Positions 34,181 to 42,944 of a DNA stretch of 64,000 bases are shown here, in pieces. The stretch spans positions 310,001-374,000 of the forward strand of contig CALGAP010000009.1 of assembly GCA_937958995.1 (NCBI GenBank). Reading direction: 5' to 3'. The position numbers were made by a program, and so were the translations under genes. The notes under the pieces are model-generated. The model did no database searches, was not told the origin of the DNA, and saw only the letters and a list, made by a program, of their open reading frames with translations. The DNA is from an uncultured Chitinophagaceae bacterium (GTDB lineage Bacteria; Bacteroidota; Bacteroidia; Chitinophagales; Chitinophagaceae). Positions within the stretch are counted from its first letter, which is position 1; each line of letters starts with the position of its first letter.

Positions 34181-35581
34181 ATGAGCGCTAAAACACTTTT
34201 TGAAAAGATCTGGGAAAAGCATATCGTCAAGCAAATTGAAGACGGTCCGGCCGTTCTTTATATCGACAAACATTTTATTCACGAAGTAACCAGCCCGCAG
34301 GCATTTAAGGGCCTTGAACAAAGAGGGCTGAAAGTGCTGCGGCCCCAACAGGTAGTAGCAACCGCAGATCATAATGTACCCACGCTGAATCAACACTTAC
34401 CCATACGCGATGAACTCTCTCGCAAACAGGTGCAACAACTGATCAAGAACTGCGCCAAACACGACATTGAGCTCTATGGTCTCGGTCATCCCTTCCAGGG
34501 CATCGTGCACGTTATTGGTCCCGAGCTGGGTATTACGCAGCCGGGCATGACCATTGTTTGCGGTGATAGTCATACCTCTACTCACGGCGCCTTCGGCGCT
34601 ATTGCCTTTGGCATTGGCACCAGCGAAGTGGAGATGGTGCTGGCCACCCAATGCCTGATGCAAAGCAAGCCCAGGCTGATGCGCATTAACGTGGAGGGAC
34701 AGCTGAACAAAGGCGTGGTATCGAAAGATATCATACTCTATATCATTTCACAGATCAGTGCCAGCGGTGCCACCGGCTATTTTGTGGAATATGCCGGCTC
34801 TGCCATCCGCAGCCTGAGCATGGAAGCGCGCATGACCATTTGCAATATGAGTATTGAAATGGGTGCGCGCGGTGGCATGATTGCTCCCGACCAGGTGACT
34901 TTCGATTACCTGAAAGGCCGCCTTTTTGCACCCGGCAATTCGCTGTGGGATAAGAAGGTGGAAGCCTGGAAACAACTCTACACCGACGAAGGCGCAAAGT
35001 TTGATAAGGAAATTTTCATTGACGCTGCTAAGATCGAGCCCATGATCACCTATGGCACCAATCCTGGGATGGGCATTGGCGTTAATGGTACCATTCCGAA
35101 AGAAAGCGAGATTGATGAAAAAGAAAAACCCTCTTTCCTGAAATCGCTCAACTATATGGGTCTTGAACCCGGTACGAAAATTAAGGGAAAGAAAGTGGAT
35201 TATGTATTTATAGGCAGTTGCACCAACAGTCGCATCGAAGACCTGCGCATGGTAGCATCTTTTGTAAAAGGAAAAAAGAAAGCAAAAGATGTGGAGGTAT
35301 GGATTGTGCCGGGCAGCAAGCAAGTAGAAAGCCAGGCGCGCGAAGAAGGCATTGATAAAATTTTTGCAGAAGCAGGCTTTCAGTTGCGCCAGCCGGGCTG
35401 TTCTGCATGCCTGGGTATGAATGAAGATAAAATTCCGGCCGGCAAATATTGTATCTCTACATCCAACAGGAACTTTGAAGGAAGACAAGGACCGAATGCT
35501 CGCACATTCCTCGCCAGTCCGCTGACGGCGGCGGTAGCGGCGATAACCGGTGAAGTAGCGGATGTGAGAGAATGGTTATAA
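34181..35581 (+). CDS. leuC: 3-Isopropylmalate dehydratase large subunit
   Basis: 466 residues from the ATG at 34181; the GTG 18 codons upstream encodes an unrelated extension. The aconitase-type [4Fe-4S] ligands are C347 (IGSCTNS), C407 and C410 (PGCSACLG). The substrate segments CGDSHTSTHGAFGA and GARGGMIAPD are intact. With LeuD it isomerises 2- to 3-isopropylmalate in leucine synthesis. About 95 bases separate it from leuA, with leuD following after 18. Confidence 0.97.
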   Translation: MSAKTLFEKIWEKHIVKQIEDGPAVLYIDKHFIHEVTSPQAFKGLEQRGLKVLRPQQVVATADHNVPTLNQHLPIRDELSRKQVQQLIKNCAKHDIELYGLGHPFQGIVHVIGPELGITQPGMTIVCGDSHTSTHGAFGAIAFGIGTSEVEMVLATQCLMQSKPRLMRINVEGQLNKGVVSKDIILYIISQISASGATGYFVEYAGSAIRSLSMEARMTICNMSIEMGARGGMIAPDQVTFDYLKGRLFAPGNSLWDKKVEAWKQLYTDEGAKFDKEIFIDAAKIEPMITYGTNPGMGIGVNGTIPKESEIDEKEKPSFLKSLNYMGLEPGTKIKGKKVDYVFIGSCTNSRIEDLRMVASFVKGKKKAKDVEVWIVPGSKQVESQAREEGIDKIFAEAGFQLRQPGCSACLGMNEDKIPAGKYCISTSNRNFEGRQGPNARTFLASPLTAAVAAITGEVADVREWL

Positions 35582-35599
35582 AAAAACGACAACGAATCA

Positions 35600-36190
35600 A
35601 TGAGCAAAGCGATCAACATAGTAAAGAGCACAGCAGTTCCACTGAATATCGAAAACATCGATACCGACCAGATCATCCCGGCGCGCTTTCTGAAAGCAAC
35701 CAGCCGCGAAGGTTTTGGTAAAAATCTTTTCCGCGACTGGCGCTATATCAACGATGATGAAAACCAGCCGAAGAAAGATTTTGTACTGAACAATCCTTCC
35801 TATAAAGGGAAAATACTGGTGGTTGCCCGCAATTTTGGTTGCGGTTCCAGCCGCGAGCACGCCGCCTGGGCCATCAAAGATTATGGCTTTGACGTGGTAG
35901 TGAGCAGTTTCTTCGCCGATATTTTTAAAAACAATGCGCTGAATAATTTCCTGCTGCCGGTAACCGTCAGCGAAGATTTTCTGCAAAAATTATTCGCCGC
36001 TATTGAAAGCGATCCCAATACCGAAATAGAGGTGAGCCTCGAAAACCAATCGATCCGTTTCAACGGAAACGAAGAAAAATTTGAAATCAATTCCTACAAG
36101 AAAACCTGCTTACTCAATGGCTACGACGACATCGATTACTTGTTAAGTATGAAGCATGAGATCGAAGCATTTGAAGAATCGCGCCCCTGA
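35600..36190 (+). CDS. leuD: 3-Isopropylmalate dehydratase small subunit
   Basis: 196 residues, the swivelling domain of the LeuCD isomerase. The conserved NIDTDQIIPARFLK, the active-site loop NFGCGSSREHAAWAIKDYG and FFADIFKNNALNN are present. Length is normal. It completes the LeuC enzyme and lies between leuC and leuB. Confidence 0.97.
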   Translation: MSKAINIVKSTAVPLNIENIDTDQIIPARFLKATSREGFGKNLFRDWRYINDDENQPKKDFVLNNPSYKGKILVVARNFGCGSSREHAAWAIKDYGFDVVVSSFFADIFKNNALNNFLLPVTVSEDFLQKLFAAIESDPNTEIEVSLENQSIRFNGNEEKFEINSYKKTCLLNGYDDIDYLLSMKHEIEAFEESRP

Positions 36191-36214
36191 GAACTTAAAC
36201 ACGAGAAGCCAGTT

Positions 36215-37330
36215 ATGGAGAAAAATATTGTAGTAATAGAAGGTGATGGCATCGGTCCCGAAGTGACCCGCCAGGCGGTAAAAGTATTGACCGCTATTGC
36301 TGAGAATTTTGGACACAAATTCAATTTCACCTATCACCTGATGGGTGCAATAGCTATTGATAAAACAGGAAACCCATTACCCGACGAAACCATTGAAGCC
36401 TGCCTTAACAGCGATGCTATTTTATTTGGCGCCATAGGCCATCCGAAATATGACAATGATCCCACAGCGAAAGTACGTCCCGAACAGGGATTACTGAAGC
36501 TGCGCAAGTCATTGCAGTTGTATGCCAACATTCGCCCGGTAACTACCTACCCGGCTTTGCATCATCTTTCTCCGCTCAAGACAAAAAATATCGAGGGAGT
36601 GGATTTTGTGATCTTCCGCGAGCTGACAGGGGGTATTTATTTCGGGAAAAAAGAATTGAGCGAAGACAAAAACAAAGCTTCTGACGATTGCGTGTACTCG
36701 CGAGAAGAAATTGAGCGGGTAACACATCTTGCCTTTCAATATGCGCAGCAGCGCAGGAAAAAATTAACACTGGTCGATAAGGCCAATGTGCTCGAAACCT
36801 CGCGCCTCTGGCGCAGGGTGGTGCAGGAAATTGCCGCGCAATACAGTGATGTTGCCGTTGATTTCCTGTTTGTAGATAATGCGGCCATGCAAATTATCCT
36901 GAACCCCAAACAATTTGACGTGATACTCACTGAGAATATGTTTGGCGATATCATCAGCGATGAGGCCAGCGTTATCAGCGGCTCACTGGGATTGCTGCCT
37001 TCTGCCTCAGTAGGCAAAGGCGCTGCCTTGTTTGAGCCCATTCACGGATCGTACCCGCAAGCGGCTGGTAAAGACATTGCTAACCCCCTGGGTTCAGTGC
37101 TTTCGGCTGCCATGCTGCTCGATCACCTGGGACTGAACAAAGAAGCTGCTGCCGTGCGAGAAGCGGTAGAATGGACTTTGCAGAATGGTTTCGTGACCAA
37201 GGATATCGACCCGGTGAATTTCTATTTCACCAGCACCATCGGTGAGTTGATATGCGATTACGTGACTAACCGCATACCCGGCGGCGTGAATAAGGCCAAT
37301 ATCGAGCTCAGGAAATCGACCATTATTTAA
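36215..37330 (+). CDS. leuB: 3-Isopropylmalate dehydrogenase
   Basis: 371 residues. The isocitrate/isopropylmalate dehydrogenase fold is clear: GDGIGPEVTRQAVKVL near the start, substrate arginines in RPEQGLLKLRKSLQLYANIRP, the YxxE-region, and the cofactor loop LFEPIHGSYPQAAGKDIANPLGS; the last indicates NAD+. It oxidises and decarboxylates 3-isopropylmalate to 2-oxoisocaproate. It ends the leu gene run; the ilv leader begins 87 bases later. Confidence 0.97.
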   Translation: MEKNIVVIEGDGIGPEVTRQAVKVLTAIAENFGHKFNFTYHLMGAIAIDKTGNPLPDETIEACLNSDAILFGAIGHPKYDNDPTAKVRPEQGLLKLRKSLQLYANIRPVTTYPALHHLSPLKTKNIEGVDFVIFRELTGGIYFGKKELSEDKNKASDDCVYSREEIERVTHLAFQYAQQRRKKLTLVDKANVLETSRLWRRVVQEIAAQYSDVAVDFLFVDNAAMQIILNPKQFDVILTENMFGDIISDEASVISGSLGLLPSASVGKGAALFEPIHGSYPQAAGKDIANPLGSVLSAAMLLDHLGLNKEAAAVREAVEWTLQNGFVTKDIDPVNFYFTSTIGELICDYVTNRIPGGVNKANIELRKSTII

Positions 37331-37393
37331 ATCGTTTCAACGGTTTTAAAAATAAAGTTGCTTGCTGCAGTTCTTTTTTTGACAAGGCGGGTG

Positions 37394-37401
37394 TATATTT
37401 G
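37394..37401 (+). promoter_or_regulatory. -7 promoter element of the ilv operon
   Basis: TATATTTG is an exact TAnnTTTG match, 16 bases before the leader-peptide ATG at 37418. The usual TTG at 17-23 bases upstream is not obvious. Confidence 0.45.
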
Positions 37402-37417
37402 ATTCAACATTCACCTT

Positions 37418-37516
37418 ATGTTTGAAGGCAGAGTAAATAACATCATTTCTGTAGTAACTGCAATAATTATTGTGGTGGTGGTGATTATTCCTGTATCGCA
37501 TGGAGGTGGATTGTAA
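37418..37516 (+). CDS. ilv operon leader peptide, Ile/Val-rich
   Basis: A 32-residue peptide: 15 of its 32 codons are Ile or Val, including the unbroken run ATA ATT ATT GTG GTG GTG GTG ATT ATT at 37463-37489. The last codons encode HGGGL before TAA at 37514-37516. The run is what an Ile/Val-sensing attenuator needs. The Gly-codon stretch GAGGTGG (37503-37509) can pair with the left arm of the terminator (37547-37553), giving a classic antiterminator. It precedes ilvDBNCA. Confidence 0.88.
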   Translation: MFEGRVNNIISVVTAIIIVVVVIIPVSHGGGL

Positions 37517-37571
37517 TATCGATAGTAATTAAGAAAGATACACAACCCGCCTCAGTGAGGCGGGTTTTTTT
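37503..37571 (+). promoter_or_regulatory. ilv attenuator: antiterminator and terminator
   Basis: A perfect 10-bp stem AACCCGCCTC/GAGGCGGGTT (37544-37553 and 37557-37566) followed by T-residues to 37571 forms the terminator. GAGGTGG at 37503-37509 can instead pair with CCGCCTC at 37547-37553 (seven pairs, one G-U). A ribosome stalled at 37463-37489 leaves 37503-37509 free, while one at the stop (37514-37516) covers it, so stalling should permit read-through into ilvD. Confidence 0.85.
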
Positions 37572-37672
37572 GTGTTTGGGTTTGAAGACTGAACAAGGAA
37601 CAGGAAAGAAGGAACAAGCAACAAGAAATAATAATTGGATTTTAACCCTAAATCTTATTGGCAGATTTCATT

Positions 37673-39352
37673 ATGGCAGAGTTGAATAAATACAGTAAAA
37701 CGATTACGCAGGATGTGACGCAGCCGGCGGCGCAGGCAATGTTGTATGGTATTGGGTTGACGGAGGAAGATTTGAAGAAGCCGCAGGTGGGTATTGCGAG
37801 TATGGGGTATGAAGGAAATACCTGCAATATGCATTTAAATGATTTGGCGAAACTGGTGAAGCAGGGAGTGTGGGATAATGAGATGGTAGGTTTGATCTTT
37901 AACACTATTGGGGTGAGCGATGGTATTTCAAACGGCACTGAAGGAATGCGCTATTCGCTGGTGAGCCGCGATATAATTGCCGATTCAATAGAAACAGTTT
38001 GTGGCGCGCAATATTATGATGCATTGATTGCGCTGCCGGGTTGTGATAAGAATATGCCTGGCTCGGTGATTGCGATGGGCCGCCTCAACAGACCATCGAT
38101 TATGGTGTATGGCGGCACAATTGCTCCGGGTCATTACAAAGGGCAGGATCTGAATATTATTTCTGCTTTTGAAGCATTGGGACAAAAAATTGCAGGACAA
38201 CTGGATGATAACGATTTCAAAGGCATCGTGATGAATAGTTGTCCCGGACCCGGCGCCTGTGGTGGTATGTACACTGCCAACACCATGGCATCGGCTATAG
38301 AAGCGCTGGGTATGAGTCTGCCCTACTCTTCGTCCAACCCGGCATGGAGTGAAGAAAAGAAACAGGAATGTATAGCCGCAGGTAAAGCAATCCGCGTATT
38401 ACTGGAAAAGAATATTTTACCCAAAGATATCATGACGAGCAAGGCTTTTGAAAATGCCATCACTGTAGTCATGGTATTGGGTGGAAGCACCAACGCTGTA
38501 TTGCACCTTATTGCGATGGCGCGCAGTGTGGGTGTGCCACTAACGCAGGATGATTTTCAAAAGATCAGCGACCGCGTGCCCGTGCTCGCCGATTTTAAAC
38601 CGAGTGGCAAATACCTGATGCAGGATTTGCACCAGCATGGTGGTCTTCCTGCAGTGATGAAATATTTGCTGAAGAACGGCATGCTGCACGGCGATTGCCT
38701 CACCGTAACAGGAAAAACAATTGCCGAGAACCTGGAGAACGTACCTGAGCTGAATTTTGAAACACAAAAAATCATTTACCCGCTTGAACAACCGCTGAAG
38801 AAAACAGGACACCTGCAGATTCTCTATGGCAATATTGCCCAGAAAGGCAGTGTGGCAAAAATCAGCGGAAAGGAAGGCGAACGCTTTGAAGGTCCGGCGC
38901 GCGTGTTTGACGGCGAATTTGAACTGATTGCCGGCATTCAGTCAGGTCGCGTGAAGCCCGGCGATGTGGTGGTAATCCGCAATGTGGGTCCCAAAGGCGC
39001 ACCGGGCATGCCTGAAATGCTGAAACCCACCTCAGCCATCATTGGCGCTGGTTTGGGTAAAAGCGTGGCGCTGATTACCGACGGACGCTTCAGCGGCGGC
39101 ACGCACGGATTTGTAGTTGGACATATCACTCCAGAAGCATACGAAGGAGGAAATATAGCGCTGGTGCAGGATGATGACGTGATTGAAATAGACGCGGTGA
39201 AAAATACCATCAATGTGAAGCTAAGCGATGAAGAACTGGCGAAACGAAGAGCGCAATGGAAACAGCCTGCATTGAAAGCCCAGAAAGGTATTTTGTATAA
39301 ATACGCAAAACAGGTAAAGGACGCATCGGAAGGATGTGTTACCGATGAATAA
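37673..39352 (+). CDS. ilvD: Dihydroxy-acid dehydratase
   Basis: 559 residues from the ATG at 37673; an in-frame TTG five codons upstream is ignored. The Fe-S cysteines and motifs are NTCNMH, GCDKNMPGS and CPGPGACGGMYTANTM, with GRFSGGTHGFVVGHI at the C-terminus. It dehydrates dihydroxy acids to 2-oxo acids in Ile and Val synthesis. Its 5' portion is slightly more A+T-rich than the rest. It is first in the ilv run, after the attenuator. Confidence 0.97.
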   Translation: MAELNKYSKTITQDVTQPAAQAMLYGIGLTEEDLKKPQVGIASMGYEGNTCNMHLNDLAKLVKQGVWDNEMVGLIFNTIGVSDGISNGTEGMRYSLVSRDIIADSIETVCGAQYYDALIALPGCDKNMPGSVIAMGRLNRPSIMVYGGTIAPGHYKGQDLNIISAFEALGQKIAGQLDDNDFKGIVMNSCPGPGACGGMYTANTMASAIEALGMSLPYSSSNPAWSEEKKQECIAAGKAIRVLLEKNILPKDIMTSKAFENAITVVMVLGGSTNAVLHLIAMARSVGVPLTQDDFQKISDRVPVLADFKPSGKYLMQDLHQHGGLPAVMKYLLKNGMLHGDCLTVTGKTIAENLENVPELNFETQKIIYPLEQPLKKTGHLQILYGNIAQKGSVAKISGKEGERFEGPARVFDGEFELIAGIQSGRVKPGDVVVIRNVGPKGAPGMPEMLKPTSAIIGAGLGKSVALITDGRFSGGTHGFVVGHITPEAYEGGNIALVQDDDVIEIDAVKNTINVKLSDEELAKRRAQWKQPALKAQKGILYKYAKQVKDASEGCVTDE

Positions 39353-39373
39353 CCACTTTCAAAAATTTTTCTT

Positions 39374-41134
39374 ATGAGCGAAGGCATAACAATCAGCAAG
39401 CCCGCGCAGGAGGCTAAGACAAAAAAAGCAGGTAATGGCGCACCGCAACAGATCAGTGGTTCGGTGGCCGTGCTGGAAGCATTCCTGGCCGAAGGCGTGG
39501 ATACCATTTTCGGTTATCCCGGCGGGGCTATCATGCCCATCTATGATGCTTTGTACGATTACCAGGACAAGCTTAACCATATTCTGGTGCGTCATGAGCA
39601 GGGCGCTATTCATGCCGCGCAGGGATATGCGCGCACCAGCGGTAAGACGGGAGTGGTGTTTGCCACCAGCGGCCCGGGCGCTACCAACCTGGTCACCGGG
39701 CTGGCCGACGCTATGATCGACAGCACGCCGGTGGTGTGCATCACAGGACAAGTTTTTGCTCACCTGCTCGGCACCGATGCCTTCCAGGAGACAGACGTGA
39801 TCAACATCACTACGCCTGTCACCAAGTGGAATTACCAGGTAACCGATGCTACTGAAATTCCCGAAGTGCTGGCCAGGGCCTTCTACATTGCATCGAGCGG
39901 AAGACCTGGTCCCGTGCTGATTGATATTACCAAGAACGCGCAACTGCAACAGTTCAAATACGAAGGGTATAAGCGCTGTAACTATGTGCGCAGCTATCGT
40001 CCCAAACCGATTGTGCGCAAGGAATATATCGAAGAGGCGGCCAAACTGATCAACCAGGCCGAAAGACCTTTCGTGATCTGGGGACAGGGGGTGATACTCG
40101 GAAAAGCTGAAAAAGAATTTCGCCAGTTTGTAGAAAAATCGGGCATTCCCGCAGCCAGCACTATTCTTGGCCTGAGCGCATTACCCAGCGATCACCCGCT
40201 GCATGTAGGCATGCTCGGTATGCATGGTAACTACGGACCTAATGTGCTCACCAACGAATGCGATGTGCTGATTGCCGTTGGTATGCGCTTCGACGACCGC
40301 GTAACCGGAAGGCTCGATAAATATGCCAGGCAGGCTAAGGTGATACACCTTGATATCGATCCCGCGGAGATTGATAAAAACGTGAAGACAACGGTTCCCG
40401 TTTGGGGCGATTGTAAAGAAACATTGCCGCTGCTGACTGAGTTAGTACAGCAAAAAGTCTACCCGCAATGGCTGCAGCGATTTAAAGATGCAATGAAGCA
40501 GGAAGAAGAAGCCTGCATTCTGCCCGAATTGAATCCTGCCACCGAGCAGATGTCGATGGGAGAGGTGATCAAAGTGCTGAACGAACTCACCGACGGCAAC
40601 GCCATTATCGTGACCGACGTAGGTCAGCACCAGATGGTAGCCTGCCGCTATGTGAAATTCAAGCAATCGAAGAGTAATATCACTTCGGGTGGATTGGGAA
40701 CTATGGGATTTGCATTGCCCGCCGCCATCGGCGCTAAGTTGGGCGATCCCAAGAGAACAACCATCGCTATTATCGGCGACGGCGGTTTCCAGATGACTAT
40801 CCAGGAGCTTGGCACCATCATGCAGTTTGGCGTGGATGTGAAGATCCTCATTCTGAACAACTCGTTCCTGGGCATGGTACGCCAGTGGCAGCAGTTGTTC
40901 CATGACAAGCGCTACTCATTTGTAAATATTACCAGTCCCGATTTTGTGCAGGTGGCCAAAGGTTATGGCATAGCCGGGCAAAGCATTTCACGGCGCGAAG
41001 ATCTGAAAAGTGCTTTGCAGGCAATGCTGAATCACAAAGGTTCGTACCTGCTGGAGGTGATGGTAGGTAAAGAAAACAATGTATTTCCGATGGTGCCGCA
41101 GGGATGCAGCGTGGCGGAGATCAGGTTAAAATAA
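39374..41134 (+). CDS. ilvB: Acetolactate synthase catalytic subunit
   Basis: 586 residues. Three thiamine-diphosphate enzyme domains: N-terminal Pyr domain with FGYPGGAIMPIYDAL and the catalytic glutamate in RHEQGAIHAAQGYAR, central FAD-associated domain (about 215-360), and C-terminal PP domain with GDGGFQMTIQEL and NNSFLGMVRQWQ. It condenses pyruvate with pyruvate or 2-oxobutanoate. The first 30 residues are a lysine-rich extension. It lies 21 bases from ilvD, and ilvN follows after 10. Confidence 0.97.
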   Translation: MSEGITISKPAQEAKTKKAGNGAPQQISGSVAVLEAFLAEGVDTIFGYPGGAIMPIYDALYDYQDKLNHILVRHEQGAIHAAQGYARTSGKTGVVFATSGPGATNLVTGLADAMIDSTPVVCITGQVFAHLLGTDAFQETDVINITTPVTKWNYQVTDATEIPEVLARAFYIASSGRPGPVLIDITKNAQLQQFKYEGYKRCNYVRSYRPKPIVRKEYIEEAAKLINQAERPFVIWGQGVILGKAEKEFRQFVEKSGIPAASTILGLSALPSDHPLHVGMLGMHGNYGPNVLTNECDVLIAVGMRFDDRVTGRLDKYARQAKVIHLDIDPAEIDKNVKTTVPVWGDCKETLPLLTELVQQKVYPQWLQRFKDAMKQEEEACILPELNPATEQMSMGEVIKVLNELTDGNAIIVTDVGQHQMVACRYVKFKQSKSNITSGGLGTMGFALPAAIGAKLGDPKRTTIAIIGDGGFQMTIQELGTIMQFGVDVKILILNNSFLGMVRQWQQLFHDKRYSFVNITSPDFVQVAKGYGIAGQSISRREDLKSALQAMLNHKGSYLLEVMVGKENNVFPMVPQGCSVAEIRLK

Positions 41135-41144
41135 AACTTTTGTT

Positions 41145-41741
41145 ATGGAAACAGGCAAGCAGGAATTCACGGTAACGGTATATACCGAAAATCATATCGG
41201 TCTGCTGAACCGTATTGCGATTATCTTTTCGCGTCGCAAGATCAATGTAGAGAGTCTGAATACTTCACCTTCCGAAGTGGAGGGCATTCACCGCTTCACC
41301 ATCGTGATCAATGAATCGGAAGACGTGGTGCGCAAACTGGTGCGCCAGATCGAAAAACAGGTAGAAGTGCTGAAGGCTTACTACAACACTACCGACGAGA
41401 TAGTGTGGCAGGAACTGGCCTTGTATAAAGTGCCTACCGATGAAATTGCAGAGAAGGTAAAGGTAGAAAGACTGCTCCGCGAGTTTGGCGCACGCGCTGT
41501 AGTGATCAGGAAAGACTATACTGTATTCGAAACCACCGGTCATCGCGAAGAGACAGACAAACTGGTGCAGGTGCTGGAGCCTTATGGGCTGATTGAATTT
41601 GTTCGCAGCGCACGCGTGGCCATCATCAAAGCCAGCAAGGGTTTTCATGAAAAACTCAAAGAATTTGAAAAAATGGCTCCCGGAGCTGAAATAAAAGAAA
41701 ACGAATATTTAGGAAAACAAGGCGAAGTGTTTTCCATGTAA
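41145..41741 (+). CDS. ilvN: Acetolactate synthase regulatory subunit
   Basis: 198 residues. The N-terminal ACT domain (TVYTENHIGLLNRIAIIF, then RRKINVESLNTSPSEVEG) binds valine for feedback inhibition in this family, and the C-terminal ALS_ss domain (about 85-165, ELALYKVPTDEIAEKVK) holds the subunit to IlvB. It adjusts the activity of the large subunit. The length is in the upper range because of a charged tail. Confidence 0.95.
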   Translation: METGKQEFTVTVYTENHIGLLNRIAIIFSRRKINVESLNTSPSEVEGIHRFTIVINESEDVVRKLVRQIEKQVEVLKAYYNTTDEIVWQELALYKVPTDEIAEKVKVERLLREFGARAVVIRKDYTVFETTGHREETDKLVQVLEPYGLIEFVRSARVAIIKASKGFHEKLKEFEKMAPGAEIKENEYLGKQGEVFSM

Positions 41742-41771
41742 TCAAATACTAAAAACTTAAAACTTCATAAG

Positions 41772-42860
41772 ATGGCAAAATTAAATTTCGGCGGGGTGGA
41801 AGAAAATGTAGTAACTCGTGAAGAGTTTCCACTTGCCAAAGCGCAACAGGTTTTGAAAGACGAAACGGTAGCCGTGATCGGATATGGCGTACAGGGTCCC
41901 GGACAGGCTCTGAACCAGAAAGACAACGGCATCAACGTGATCGTTGGCCAGCGTAAAAATTCAAAGACCTGGGATAAAGCTGTGCGTGATGGTTTTGTTC
42001 CCGGCGAAACACTTTTCGAAATCGAAGAAGCTTTACAACGCGGCACTATCATTTGCTATCTGCTGAGTGATGCCGCCCAGATTCAATTGTGGCCGACCGT
42101 GAAAAAACATTTAACACCCGGAAAGGCATTGTACTTTTCGCATGGTTTCGGCATCACCTTTAACGAGCAGACAGGCATCGTTCCTCCCAAAGATGTGGAC
42201 GTGTTCCTGGTAGCTCCCAAAGGTTCGGGCACGTCGCTGCGTCGTATGTTCCTGCAGGGTCGCGGACTAAACAGCAGCTATGCTATTTACCAGGATGCTA
42301 CCGGCAAGGCCAGAGACCGCGTGTTGGCGCTCGGTATTGCGGTAGGTAGTGGTTACCTGTTTGAAACAGATTTCAAGAAAGAAGTTTTCAGCGATCTTAC
42401 CGGCGAACGCGGTACGCTGATGGGCGCTATACAAGGCATTTTTGCCGCACAATATGAAGTGTTGCGCAAAAATGGTCACTCACCTTCTGAAGCTTTCAAT
42501 GAAACTGTTGAAGAGCTCACTCAATCATTGATGCCGTTAGTGGCAGAAAATGGTATGGACTGGATGTATGCCAACTGTTCTACCACCGCACAACGCGGCG
42601 CCCTCGATTGGTGGAAGCGTTTCCGCGATGCCACATTGCCCGTGTTCAACGAACTGTATGAAAGCGTGGCTTCCGGCAAAGAATCGAAGCGCGCCATCGA
42701 CAGCAACAGTCAGCCCGACTATCGCGAGAAACTGGAAGAAGAACTGAAAGAATTGCGCGAATCAGAAATGTGGCAGGCCGGCAAAACTGTTCGCAGCCTC
42801 CGCCCCGAAAATCAGAAACCTGCGGAAGAGGGCGCGAAGAAGAAGGAAGCAATCGCCTAA
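41772..42860 (+). CDS. ilvC: Ketol-acid reductoisomerase
   Basis: 362 residues. The Rossmann fold has VIGYGVQGPGQ at 35-45, where most enzymes have GYGSQGHA, followed by the cofactor loop VIVGQRKNSKTW (class I length). VAPKGSGTSLRRMF and the all-alpha metal domain (FSDLTGERGTLMGAIQGIFAAQYE, split here: FSDLTGERGTLMGA then IQGIFAAQYEVL) follow. It isomerises and reduces acetolactate in Ile/Val synthesis. The C-terminal tail EGAKKKEAIA is an added extension. The unusual G-V-Q-G-P form is, from memory, normal in Bacteroidota. Confidence 0.94.
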   Translation: MAKLNFGGVEENVVTREEFPLAKAQQVLKDETVAVIGYGVQGPGQALNQKDNGINVIVGQRKNSKTWDKAVRDGFVPGETLFEIEEALQRGTIICYLLSDAAQIQLWPTVKKHLTPGKALYFSHGFGITFNEQTGIVPPKDVDVFLVAPKGSGTSLRRMFLQGRGLNSSYAIYQDATGKARDRVLALGIAVGSGYLFETDFKKEVFSDLTGERGTLMGAIQGIFAAQYEVLRKNGHSPSEAFNETVEELTQSLMPLVAENGMDWMYANCSTTAQRGALDWWKRFRDATLPVFNELYESVASGKESKRAIDSNSQPDYREKLEEELKELRESEMWQAGKTVRSLRPENQKPAEEGAKKKEAIA

Positions 42861-42944
42861 TGGTTTTGGGTTTGGGGTTCCGAAACACCAGGCCCGAAAC
42901 TGTTTTCTGATAACTAAAACAACAATCGACATCAACCATTCCCA

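Noticed and set aside
34748..35488. 246-codon minus-strand frame inside leuC
   Set aside because: Antisense to conserved leuC with Fe-S ligands; a frame effect of codon use.
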